From the NCBI GenBank assembly GCA_035508435.1, contig DATJNA010000197.1, positions 62,001-126,000 of the forward strand: a stretch of 64,000 bases of DNA, in the 5' to 3' direction. Origin of the DNA: JASHVB01 sp035508435. GTDB taxonomy: Bacteria > Pseudomonadota > Alphaproteobacteria > Acetobacterales > Acetobacteraceae. The translations under genes and the position numbers were made by a program. Of this stretch, positions 52,000-59,819 are shown one piece after another. Numbering within the stretch: position 1 is the stretch's first letter; every line of letters begins with the position of its first letter. A model generated the notes under the pieces. It was given only the letters and a program-made list of their open reading frames with translations. It was not told where the DNA came from and did no database searches.

Positions 52000-52492
52000 C
52001 GCCAGGGATCAGGCAGACGCAACCGGCGCCGTCCGCATTCACCACAGCGTTTATGGCGCGGCCTTTGGCCGCAACCTGACCGGACACGACAGCCAGGCCG
52101 ACCGGTCGTCGAGAGCGTGGGGGAGCCGCAACCGATCGGGTCGGCATGAGACATCCGCGTGCATCCGCGGCAAAGCATGCTTCGCCGCGAGCCCCGCGCG
52201 CTGTTCGAAGTATTCCTGGACGTTCGTGCCGCGGGCAGCACAAAGCAGGTTTGCCGCAGATGCACGCGGATGCACGCGGATGCGTCGGTGCCGTCGGCAA
52301 CTGCGGGACCGTCCCAAGGACGGTAAAAATCCTTGGCGGCCGCCACGATTTCGCAGGTCGGCAATGCAGGTCACACAAAGCAAGGCACAGAAATGCAATT
52401 GGTCTGTCGTATGAGAAAAATAATGATCCGTGCCTTGCTCTGTGTAATCTGTGAAAGACGACGGGCGCGCGCTGTGCAGGCTTCCGCGCCCG
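52000..52492. repeat. Convergent intergenic region with two inverted repeats
   Basis: First repeat: CATCCGCGTGCATCCGCGGC with following CAAAGC at 52152-52176 pairs with TTTGCCGCAGATGCACGCGG plus ATG at 52250-52272, where an extra GATGCACGCG unit is inserted. Second repeat: CACAAAGCAAGGCAC (52374-52388) pairs with GTGCCTTGCTCTGTG (52430-52444), one mismatch. The region lies between convergent genes and may provide terminators in both directions. No gene seen. Confidence 0.65.
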
Positions 52493-53686
52493 TCACACGT
52501 CCCGCGCGCCGATCGTGCGCGAGCGATATTCCTCCGGCACCGCGTGGCCGAAATCGGTGAAGGCGCGCTTCACCGCCTCCGGCGTGGCACCGAACACCTG
52601 CTTGCGGTTCTCGCGCGCCCAGGTGTTCGAGCCGATGATCGTATCGAGCGATCCCTGGAACACCGGCATCACATACCGCGCGAACAATTCGTAGCTGCGC
52701 AGCGTTTGCTCGCGGTTCGCCCATTCATGCGCCCGGAACAGAATGCCGCCGAATCCGCCGTGGCTATAATCGAGCAAACGATTGATACCCTTGATGACGG
52801 TCTCCGGCGAGCCGACCAGCGTGCTGCCCATCTTCACGCCATCGCGCAGCGGGTCGTCGGCACGGCCGGGCGGACGGCCGAGCGTGTCCTCGAAATACGT
52901 CATCGTCTCGACCCGCTCGCCCTTTTTCACCTCGGCCAGCGCTTGCTCGTCATCCTCGGCGACATGGGCGTTGACGACGACGCGCCAGTTCTTGCGATCC
53001 ACCGTCTTGCCGTGCTTCGCGGCGGCATCCTCCGCGATCTTCCATTGCGTGGCCAAAGCCTCCGGCCCGCCCGGCAGACCGGCGCCGATCGACAGCACGC
53101 CGACGCCATGCGTCCCCGCGGCGATCATGCCGAACGGCGTGATCGTGCTGGCCACCGCGATCTCGAAATGCGGATCGGTATACGGGCGCAGATGCAGCCG
53201 TGCGTCACGCATTTCGAACCAGTCGGTCTTCATCGTCACCGGCTCTTCGCATTTCAGCAGCCGCATGATGGCGTCCATCGCCTCCAGCATGCGCGGACGC
53301 TGCGTGCTGGGCTCGATGCCGAGCATATAGGCGTCGGATGTCAGCGCCCCCGGCCCGCAGCCCATCATCGCGCGCCCGCGCGTCATGTGGTCTAGCTGGA
53401 CAAAACGTTGCGCCACCATCAGCGGATGATGATACGGCAGGCTGGTGACGCCGGTGCCCAGACGGATGTGCCTGGTCCGCTCCGCCGCCGCCGCGATCAC
53501 CAGTTCCGGCAAGGCAATCAACTCCCAGCCGGCGGAATGATGCTCGCCGATCCAGGCCTCGTCGTAGCCGAGCCAATCGAGCCACTCCAGCAGCTCCACG
53601 TCGCGCGCGATCGCCAGCGTGGGGTTTTCGCCGACACGATGGAACGGCGCGAGGAAGATGCCGAATTTCAAGCCGCGATGGGCCAT
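52493..53686 (-). CDS. LLM class flavin-dependent oxidoreductase
   Basis: A 397-residue luciferase-like monooxygenase. LKFGIFLAPFHRVGENP, DEAWIGEHHSAGWELI, LGTGVTSLPYHHPLMVAQR, TRGRAMMGCGPGAL and GSPETVIKGINRLL are family markers, close to the limonene/alkane monooxygenase type. Start at 53686 by homology, with GGAGC upstream; an in-frame extension to 54025 is antisense to the neighbouring SDR gene. Fourth LLM enzyme in the window. Confidence 0.87.
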   Translation of the reverse strand: MAHRGLKFGIFLAPFHRVGENPTLAIARDVELLEWLDWLGYDEAWIGEHHSAGWELIALPELVIAAAAERTRHIRLGTGVTSLPYHHPLMVAQRFVQLDHMTRGRAMMGCGPGALTSDAYMLGIEPSTQRPRMLEAMDAIMRLLKCEEPVTMKTDWFEMRDARLHLRPYTDPHFEIAVASTITPFGMIAAGTHGVGVLSIGAGLPGGPEALATQWKIAEDAAAKHGKTVDRKNWRVVVNAHVAEDDEQALAEVKKGERVETMTYFEDTLGRPPGRADDPLRDGVKMGSTLVGSPETVIKGINRLLDYSHGGFGGILFRAHEWANREQTLRSYELFARYVMPVFQGSLDTIIGSNTWARENRKQVFGATPEAVKRAFTDFGHAVPEEYRSRTIGARDV

Positions 53687-53798
53687 GGGCGGGTGCTCCG
53701 AACAATATCGCCGCATGCTGCCCCGATCGGCGCGGATAGCCAAGCCGCGCCCGCCCGTGGCAGGTTGGCACGCCACAGCCAGCCAGCAGGAGGAAACC

Positions 53799-54551
53799 AT
53801 GCGATTGCAGGACAAGGTGGCCATCGTCAGTGGCGCGGCCTCCGGCATGGGGGCGGCGACGGCGCGACGCTTCGCCAGGGAGGGCGCCAAGGTGGTGATC
53901 GCCGACATGCTCGACGACGAAGGCCGCCAGGTCGCCGCCGACATCACGCGCAGCAACGGCGCCGCCGAGTTCATGCATTTGAACGTCACCGACGAGGCGG
54001 ATTGGCAGCGCGTGGTTGCCGCCACGGTCGCGAACTATGGGCGGCTCGATATCCTGGTGAACAATGCCGGCATCAGCGGCAGCGCGGTCTCCGACATGCT
54101 GGACACCGACGCCTGGGACAGGCTGATGGCGGTGAATTCGCGCGGCGTGTTCCTGGGCACCAAATACGCCGTGCTGGAAATGCGGAAGACCGGCTGCGGC
54201 GCGATCGTCAATCTCTCATCGATTTCCGGCAACACCGGCCAGACCATGACGCATATGGGCTACAACGCCTCGAAAGGCGCGGTGCGGACGCTGACCAAGT
54301 CGACCGCAGTACAGTTCGGCAAGGACGGCATCCGCGCCAATTCGGTGCATCCCGGGCTGATGCCGCCGATGCGCACATCCGGCGCGACCGCCGATCCGGC
54401 GGTGCGGGCGAAAATGCTGCAAGGCGTGCCGCTGCGCCGCGCCGGCGAAGTGGACGAAGTCGCCAATGCTGTACTGTTCTTGGCCTCCGACGAGGCGTCC
54501 TACATCACCGGCGCCGAGCTCTACGTGGATGGCGGCTATCTGGCGGTCTGA
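53799..54551 (+). CDS. SDR family oxidoreductase
   Basis: A 250-residue SDR with SGAASGMG, NNAGISGSAV, NLSSISGNTG and YNASK motifs and the closing YVDGGYLAV. A textbook CAGGAGGAAACC leader precedes the ATG. It diverges from the LLM gene across a 112-base gap, so the two may share control and work on the same compound. The stop codon abuts an 89-base MITE-like element. Confidence 0.9.
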   Translation: MRLQDKVAIVSGAASGMGAATARRFAREGAKVVIADMLDDEGRQVAADITRSNGAAEFMHLNVTDEADWQRVVAATVANYGRLDILVNNAGISGSAVSDMLDTDAWDRLMAVNSRGVFLGTKYAVLEMRKTGCGAIVNLSSISGNTGQTMTHMGYNASKGAVRTLTKSTAVQFGKDGIRANSVHPGLMPPMRTSGATADPAVRAKMLQGVPLRRAGEVDEVANAVLFLASDEASYITGAELYVDGGYLAV

Positions 54552-54640
54552 GGAACCTCTGAATAAGTCCGGTCCGGCGAACCTAACCCCTTGCCATGAC
54601 TCGGAAATTTTCGGCTCGCTGGGACTTAATCAGAGGTTCC
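54552..54640. mobile_element. MITE-like 89-bp element with 19-bp terminal inverted repeats
   Basis: GGAACCTCTGAATAAGTCC at 54552-54570 pairs with GGACTTAATCAGAGGTTCC at 54622-54640, one mismatch. The 51-base interior codes for nothing. The ends look like terminal repeats of an insertion sequence, so it may be a non-autonomous derivative. No target duplication was seen. It starts immediately after the SDR stop codon. Confidence 0.55.
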
Positions 54641-54681
54641 CCAAGTCCCGGCATCGGGAGTGCGTGGCACACTCGGCACCC

Positions 54682-54736
54682 TGTCATTGCGAGGCCCCAT
54701 AGGGACCTCGCAATCACACAGGTGCTCGCAACGACA
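54682..54736. repeat. Short member of the TGTCATNGCGAG inverted-repeat family
   Basis: TGTCATTGCGAG at 54682 and CTCGCAACGACA ending at 54736 are the outer arms. Inside, TGCGAGG and CCTCGCA (54688-54712) form a smaller hairpin. It lies 23 bases before dapB and probably in its leader. Confidence 0.65.
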
Positions 54737-54759
54737 CATGGGCTTGGAGGGGACGGAAC

Positions 54760-55536
54760 ATGACCATTCGCATCGGCATCGCCGGCGTGACCGGACGGAT
54801 GGGGCAACTGCTGGTCCAGGAGGTCCATGCCGCCAAGGCAGTCCTTGCCGGTGGCATCGGCCGTCCGGGTTCAGAGCGGCCCGTGCCCGAAGGCGTGAAG
54901 CCATGCCCGGACATCGCCGCCCTCGCCGCGGCATCCGACGTGGTCGTGGACTTCACCAACGCCGCCGCCGCCCGGGCCCATGCCACCGCGATGGCCGCTG
55001 CCGGCAAACCCTGGGTGCTGGGCACCTCCGGCCTCTCGGCCGCGGACGAGGCCGCGGTCGCCGATGCGGCGAGGCGCATCCCGGTCGTCTACGCGGCCAA
55101 TTTCTCCCCCGGCGTCAATCTTGTGCTGGCGCTGGCGGAACGCATGGGTGCGGCGCTGCCGGCCGCGACCTACGACGCCGAGATCATGGAGATGCACCAT
55201 CGCCAGAAGGTCGATGCGCCCTCGGGCACCGCGGTCGGCATGGGCCGCGCCGTGGCCAAGGGACGCGGGGTCAGGCTGGAGGATGTCATGCAGAGCGGCC
55301 GTCACGGCCACACGGGTGCCCGCCCGACCGGTGCAATCGGCTTTGCCGCGTTGCGCGGTGGCCAGGTGGTGGGCGAGCATACGCTGATCTTCGCCGCCGC
55401 CACCGAGCAAATCGTGCTGACGCACCGTGCGTTCGATCGCCGCGCCTACGCGACCGGCGCGGTCGATGCCGCGCTCTGGGTGGTGGGGAAGCCGCCGGGC
55501 CTCTATGCGATGATGGACGTGCTCGGCATGGCATGA
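54760..55536 (+). CDS. dapB: 4-hydroxy-tetrahydrodipicolinate reductase
   Basis: A 258-residue enzyme of lysine and diaminopimelate synthesis. GIAGVTGRMGQLL binds NAD(P)H, VVDFTNAAA and GTSGLSAADE follow, and EMHHRQKVDAPSGTA is the catalytic signature (His pair and Lys). It reduces the dihydrodipicolinate precursor to tetrahydrodipicolinate in the cytoplasm. GGAGGGG lies before the ATG. Its stop overlaps the start of the next gene as ATGA. Confidence 0.95.
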   Translation: MTIRIGIAGVTGRMGQLLVQEVHAAKAVLAGGIGRPGSERPVPEGVKPCPDIAALAAASDVVVDFTNAAAARAHATAMAAAGKPWVLGTSGLSAADEAAVADAARRIPVVYAANFSPGVNLVLALAERMGAALPAATYDAEIMEMHHRQKVDAPSGTAVGMGRAVAKGRGVRLEDVMQSGRHGHTGARPTGAIGFAALRGGQVVGEHTLIFAAATEQIVLTHRAFDRRAYATGAVDAALWVVGKPPGLYAMMDVLGMA

Positions 55537-56132
55537 CCGACGGTGCCGCGCGCTTGATCGCGCGCTTTCCCATGGTCTGGCACGTCATCGAGGCCGAGGG
55601 CGCCGGTCCGTGGCTCCCGACCACCGGCCTGCTGCCGACGAACCGGTTGCTGAGTCTGGCCGGGCGCGCCGCCGAGGCAGGCAATCGGGACGATTTCCAG
55701 CGCCTCGCGTTCGCCGGCGCCATCGCGGTCCTGCGCCAGCAGCTCATGCCGGACCGATGGCTGACCCCGACCCTGGCCGGTGCCTATGCCGGGCAGCCGG
55801 CAGCCTGGCGCAACCTGATCAACGCCCATGTGTTCTTCTGGACCGAGCAGCGCCGGCGCGACGCGTTCATTCGTGCCTGCCAACGACTACGCTCCCGCAG
55901 CCGCGCCGCGCCCGGCATCACGCCGCCGCGCGTGCTGGCATTCGATACGGCGGTGCTGCTGCGGGCGCACGGCGATACCGCCTTCTTCGCGCGCATCAAC
56001 ACGGGCTCGACCGTCCGCGGCGGCGCGCGAACACGACGGGACGAGACCACCCTGGCACCCGTGGCGAGCTATCGCTCCGGCCCCGTCGCAGAGCTTGCGA
56101 TCCGCGGACCGGTCCGGCTCGTGAGTCATTAA
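55533..56132 (+). CDS. Hypothetical protein, DUF7002-like
   Basis: A 199-residue protein coupled to dapB through an ATGA overlap. WHVIEAEGAGPWLPTTGLLP, NLINAHVFFW, VLAFDTAVLLRAH and RRDETTLAPVASY recall a family annotated as DUF7002, which has an ADP-ribosyltransferase-like layout (a H-x-T type strand, S-T segment INTGSTVR). The family name is from memory and its function unknown. No signal peptide or membrane span. Confidence 0.6.
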   Translation: MTDGAARLIARFPMVWHVIEAEGAGPWLPTTGLLPTNRLLSLAGRAAEAGNRDDFQRLAFAGAIAVLRQQLMPDRWLTPTLAGAYAGQPAAWRNLINAHVFFWTEQRRRDAFIRACQRLRSRSRAAPGITPPRVLAFDTAVLLRAHGDTAFFARINTGSTVRGGARTRRDETTLAPVASYRSGPVAELAIRGPVRLVSH

Positions 56133-56166
56133 CCGTCCGTTCATCCAGCCGGCGTATGGTGCCGGC

Positions 56167-56559
56167 ATGGACCCGACCCAGATCGGTTTGTTCGCGCTCG
56201 CGGAGCATCGGCTCGCCTGGGCCGACCAGCGCCAGGCCGTGCTCGCCCAGAATATCGCCAACGCCTCCACACCCAATTTCCAGCCCAGCGACCTGCCATC
56301 CTTCGCCAGCACGCTCGATACCGTCGCCCGAGTGACGCTCGCCCGCACCCAGCCGAACGACCTGCCCGCGCCCGGCGGCGGTGCGCTCCAGGCAATCACC
56401 GAAGCCAATGCACATGGTCCTGACGGCAATGGCGTCGCGCTCGATGCCGAGCTGACCAAGGTGGCGGACACCCAGACCACCCAGTCCCTGGTCACCGCCA
56501 TCTACAAGAAATACCTGACCATGTTCAGCGAGGCGCTCGGCCACGCGTCTTCGTCGTGA
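56167..56559 (+). CDS. flgB: Flagellar basal-body rod protein FlgB
   Basis: A 130-residue rod protein. LAWADQRQAVLAQNIANASTPNFQ is the N-terminal flagellar rod signature, and the C-terminal heptad region (LVTAIYKKYLTMFSEALG) forms the second half of the coiled pair. It builds the proximal rod, exported by the flagellar type III system. First of six flagellar genes in this block. Confidence 0.93.
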   Translation: MDPTQIGLFALAEHRLAWADQRQAVLAQNIANASTPNFQPSDLPSFASTLDTVARVTLARTQPNDLPAPGGGALQAITEANAHGPDGNGVALDAELTKVADTQTTQSLVTAIYKKYLTMFSEALGHASSS

Positions 56560-56566
56560 GGTGGTC

Positions 56567-56974
56567 ATGGACCTCAACAAAGCGCTGAACATTTCCGCCG
56601 CCGGCATGGATGCCCAGACCATGCGGCTGCGCGTGATTGCCGAGAACCTGGCCAACCAGGACACCACCGGCTCCTCTCCCGGCGCCGACGCCTATCGCCG
56701 CAAGACCATCACCTTCGAAAACCGCGTCGATGCCGCCACCGGCGAGGCCGCGGTGCAGGTGAAGCAGATCGGCCAGGACAAGTCGGAGCAAACGCTGCGC
56801 TATGATCCCGCCAATCCGGCAGCGAACGCCAACGGCTACGTGAAGTTGCCGAACGTCAACAGCTTCATCGAAGTCATGGACATGCGTGAGGCGGAGCGAT
56901 CCTACAGCGCCAACCTCTCGGTGCTGCAGGCCACCCGCAGCATGCTGGACCGCACGATCGAGATGCTGAAATGA
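56567..56974 (+). CDS. flgC: Flagellar basal-body rod protein FlgC
   Basis: A 135-residue rod protein. It begins MDLNKALNISAAGMDAQTMR, has VIAENLANQDTTG, and ends with the typical YSANLSVLQATRSMLDRTIEMLK-like helix. Rod subunit following FlgB. GAGGTGG precedes the ATG at 56567. Its stop overlaps the fliE start. Confidence 0.93.
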   Translation: MDLNKALNISAAGMDAQTMRLRVIAENLANQDTTGSSPGADAYRRKTITFENRVDAATGEAAVQVKQIGQDKSEQTLRYDPANPAANANGYVKLPNVNSFIEVMDMREAERSYSANLSVLQATRSMLDRTIEMLK

Positions 56975-57294
56975 GCGATCCCGCGATCGGCAACATCCCG
57001 ATGATCCGGATCACGCCGTCCGACGCGGCGGACGCCTATGCACGGGTGGACCGCGGAGACGCCGGCGGTGCCGCCGGCGGCGGCTTCGGTGCCGTGCTGC
57101 AGAACGCGCTGGATGGCGCGATCGAGACCGGACATGCCGCGGAAGGCGAGGCCATGCAGGCGATCGCCGGCGGCGGCAACCTGACAGACGTGGTCACCGC
57201 CCTCTCGCGCGCCGAGCTCGCGCTTCAGACCGCCACCGCAATCCGCGACCGCGTGGTGCAGGCCTATCAAGACATTATGAAGATGCCGATATGA
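56971..57294 (+). CDS. fliE: Flagellar hook-basal body complex protein FliE
   Basis: A 107-residue protein with the C-terminal FliE signature LTDVVTALSRAELALQTATA and VVQAYQDIMKMPI. FliE joins the MS ring to the rod. The ATG overlaps the flgC stop as ATGA. A hairpin-forming segment follows before fliQ. Confidence 0.92.
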   Translation: MSDPAIGNIPMIRITPSDAADAYARVDRGDAGGAAGGGFGAVLQNALDGAIETGHAAEGEAMQAIAGGGNLTDVVTALSRAELALQTATAIRDRVVQAYQDIMKMPI

Positions 57295-57304
57295 GAGGTT
57301 CGAA

Positions 57305-57367
57305 CACTCCCCCTCCCCGGCGGGGCTTGGGCCCCGAACTGGACCAAGGATGGGGGGAGAGGGAGTG
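57305..57367. repeat. Inverted repeat between fliE and fliQ
   Basis: CACTCCCCCTCCCC (57305-57318) pairs with GGGGAGAGGGAGTG (57354-57367), one mismatch, around a GC-rich loop. It could weaken transcription between fliE and the export-apparatus genes. Confidence 0.6.
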
Positions 57368-57409
57368 TCTTGTCTCCTCCCCACCCACCTCCCCTCCCGC
57401 TCCCGCCCC

Positions 57410-57682
57410 ATGAATGCTGCCGACATCGCCGCAATCATCCGCGGCGGCATGCTCGTCACTCTGAAAATCGGCGGTCCCATCCTGATCGCCGGCCTGGTGT
57501 CAGGCTTGCTTGTCGCCCTGATCCAGGCCGTCACCCAAATCAACGAAGCCACCCTCTCCTTCATCCCCAAACTGCTGGCGATCGGATTGGTCCTGGTATT
57601 GCTCGGCCCCTTCATGTTCGCCACGCTGTCGAACTTCACGCTTGTGGTGTTCGATCGCATGGTTGCGGTCGGCGGCTCATGA
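57410..57682 (+). CDS. fliQ: Flagellar biosynthesis protein FliQ
   Basis: A 90-residue membrane protein with two spans and the family segment GLVSGLLVALIQAVTQINEA followed by LSFIPKLLAIG. FliQ is part of the FliPQR export gate of the flagellar type III apparatus. The start at 57410 is set by homology; no clear Shine-Dalgarno. Its stop overlaps fliR. Confidence 0.93.
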   Translation: MNAADIAAIIRGGMLVTLKIGGPILIAGLVSGLLVALIQAVTQINEATLSFIPKLLAIGLVLVLLGPFMFATLSNFTLVVFDRMVAVGGS

Positions 57683-58458
57683 CCCCCGATCCCGCCGCCC
57701 TGCTGGCCGCCCTCCCCGCCTGGGGCTTCGCCTTCATGCTGGTGCTGGCCCGGTTCGGCGCCGCCATGGCCTTGCTCCCCGGCCTCGGCGAGGCCTCCGC
57801 CCCCGCCATGATCCGTGCCGGCCTCGCACTCAGCGTCGCCGCCCTGCTGCTGCCGGTCATCTTCCCATCCCCACCGCCCGCACCCCAGGCAGACCTCGCC
57901 GCCGCGGGCATGGTCGCAGCCGAGGTGGTCACCGGCCTCTGGCTCGGCTGGCTGGCGCGTTTGCTGTGCATCGCGCTCTCGATTACCGGCCAGTTCATCG
58001 CCTACCTGCTGGGTCTCGCCACGGTGCTGCAACCGGACCCCGAGCTCGGCGCGCAAAGCACCGCAATGGCGTCATTGTTCGACGTCGCAGGACCGCTGAT
58101 CATCCTGGTCTCCGGCCTCTACACCTTGCCCCTGCAAGCCCTCGCCGGCAGCTACCGCTTGATCCCGCCCGGCACGCTGCTGCCGGCCGCCGACAGCACA
58201 GCCACCGCCGTGACCGCGGCTGCCCAATGCTTCGCGCTCGGCCTGCGGCTGGCGTCACCCGTTGTGCTGGCCTCCATCGTCTGGCACGTCGCGATCGGCC
58301 TCATCGCGCGCATGGTGCCGCGGCTGCAGGTTTATTTCGTCAGCCTGCCCGGACAGATCGTCGGCGGCCTGCTGCTGCTGGCCAGCGTCTTTGCCGCCAT
58401 CCTGGCCGCCTGGCAGGACGCCGCGCGCGATGGGCTGGCCGCATTGCCCGGTCTCTGA
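57679..58458 (+). CDS. fliR: Flagellar biosynthesis protein FliR
   Basis: A 259-residue membrane protein with about six spans. LARFGAAMALLPGLGEASAP, the EVVTGLWLGWLARLL segment and the C-terminal ARMVPRLQVYFVSLPGQIVGG are conserved. Third gate component with FliP and FliQ; fliP is not in the window. ATGA overlap with fliQ. Confidence 0.92.
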   Translation: MTPDPAALLAALPAWGFAFMLVLARFGAAMALLPGLGEASAPAMIRAGLALSVAALLLPVIFPSPPPAPQADLAAAGMVAAEVVTGLWLGWLARLLCIALSITGQFIAYLLGLATVLQPDPELGAQSTAMASLFDVAGPLIILVSGLYTLPLQALAGSYRLIPPGTLLPAADSTATAVTAAAQCFALGLRLASPVVLASIVWHVAIGLIARMVPRLQVYFVSLPGQIVGGLLLLASVFAAILAAWQDAARDGLAALPGL

Positions 58459-59606
58459 TGGCCGATCAGACCGCACAACAAGATCGCACCGAAGCCGCGA
58501 CACCACGCCGGCTGCAACGCGCCCGAGAGGAAGGCCGCATCGCGGTATCCCGCGAGGTCCAACTGTTCGCTGGCCTGGCCGCAGTGACCCTGGTCCTGTC
58601 CTGGACCGCGGGCATCACCGGCCATGACCTGACCGCGCAGCTTGCTGCCTTCCTGGCCTATGCCGATGCCGAGTCCCTGGCCGGCCCCGAAGGACTGCGT
58701 CTCGCCTGGATCGCCGCCTGGCACGGCGCGGCACCCGTCATCCTGGCAACCCTCGCCGCGGGCATCGCGGCGGCCATGCTGCAGACCGGCTTCCTGCTCC
58801 ACAGCAGCACGCTGCAGCCCGATCTCAGCCGCATCAGCCCGGCCGCCGGCCTCCGCCGCATGTTCTCGCGCGACCATCTGATGGAGGCGCTGAAATCGAT
58901 CGCCAAGGTCGCCTTGCTGGGCTTCATCTTCTGGCGCGTGCTGCACAGCGACATCCCCGCCCTGCTGCAATCGCCCCGCTGGACCCCGGCGGTCCTGCTG
59001 ACCCGCACACTGGCGCCCACGCTCCACATGCTGTTCGTCGTGCTGGCCTTGCAAGCCGCGATTGCCGCGATCGACCTGTTCTGGGTGCGCCTGCGCCACG
59101 CGCAGCAACTGCGCATGAGCAAGCAGGACATTCGCGAGGAGCAGCGGGAGACCGAGGGCGACCCGAAGATCAAGGCGCGGATCAAGCAGATCCGCACACA
59201 TCGTGCGCGCAAACGTATGCTGGCCGCGGTGCCGAGGGCCACCGTGGTGGTGACCAATCCCACCCACTACGCCGTCGCTCTCGCCTATGACCGGGCCCGC
59301 AACGCCGCGCCGCGCGTGGTCGCGAAAGGTGTCGATTCGCTCGCGGCGCGGATCCGCGAAGTGGCGGAGGCCAACAAGGTGCCGCTGGTGGCCAATCCGC
59401 CGCTCGCCCAGGCGCTGTATCGCGTGGAACTGGACACCGAAATTCCCGCCGAGCATTATCAGGCGGTGGCGGAGATCATCGCCTATGTGTGGCGGCTGGG
59501 GCAGCGGGCACACCCAGCCGGCGCACCGGCACAACGGCCTGCTACACCTGCGCCGCGAGCCGTGCGGCCTGATCTCGTGCATCACGAAGCAAGTCAACAG
59601 TCTTGA
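58458..59606 (+). CDS. flhB: Flagellar biosynthesis protein FlhB
   Basis: A 382-residue export-switch protein: cytoplasmic N-terminus TEAATPRRLQRAREEGRIAV, four membrane spans, the linker QDIREEQRETEGDPKIKARI and the autocleavage site NPTHYAVALAYD. FlhB changes substrate from hook to filament after cleavage between Asn and Pro. The start overlaps the fliR stop as TGATG. A 30-residue tail rich in Ala and Pro extends beyond the usual end. Confidence 0.93.
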   Translation: MADQTAQQDRTEAATPRRLQRAREEGRIAVSREVQLFAGLAAVTLVLSWTAGITGHDLTAQLAAFLAYADAESLAGPEGLRLAWIAAWHGAAPVILATLAAGIAAAMLQTGFLLHSSTLQPDLSRISPAAGLRRMFSRDHLMEALKSIAKVALLGFIFWRVLHSDIPALLQSPRWTPAVLLTRTLAPTLHMLFVVLALQAAIAAIDLFWVRLRHAQQLRMSKQDIREEQRETEGDPKIKARIKQIRTHRARKRMLAAVPRATVVVTNPTHYAVALAYDRARNAAPRVVAKGVDSLAARIREVAEANKVPLVANPPLAQALYRVELDTEIPAEHYQAVAEIIAYVWRLGQRAHPAGAPAQRPATPAPRAVRPDLVHHEASQQS

Positions 59607-59819
59607 TCTCGTTCATCACAAAGCACGTGTGCACCTGGCGCGCGTCCGGCCAGCCAACGATTGGTTCGCCATGCAGCCGGTTGAAGGCCGGCGGGTCACG
59701 GACCCGGATGCGCGGGCAGTCATCCACCTCGCCGGCCACCACCAGCAGCCGGACAAACCACGCACGCCTGGGTGCCAACGACATGAATCGGCCCGCGTCC
59801 CCCCTGTCCGGAGCGCCCG

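Noticed and set aside
57642..58457. Extension of the flhB frame back into fliR
   Set aside because: The part before 58458 is out-of-frame fliR sequence; the TGATG overlap gives the natural start.
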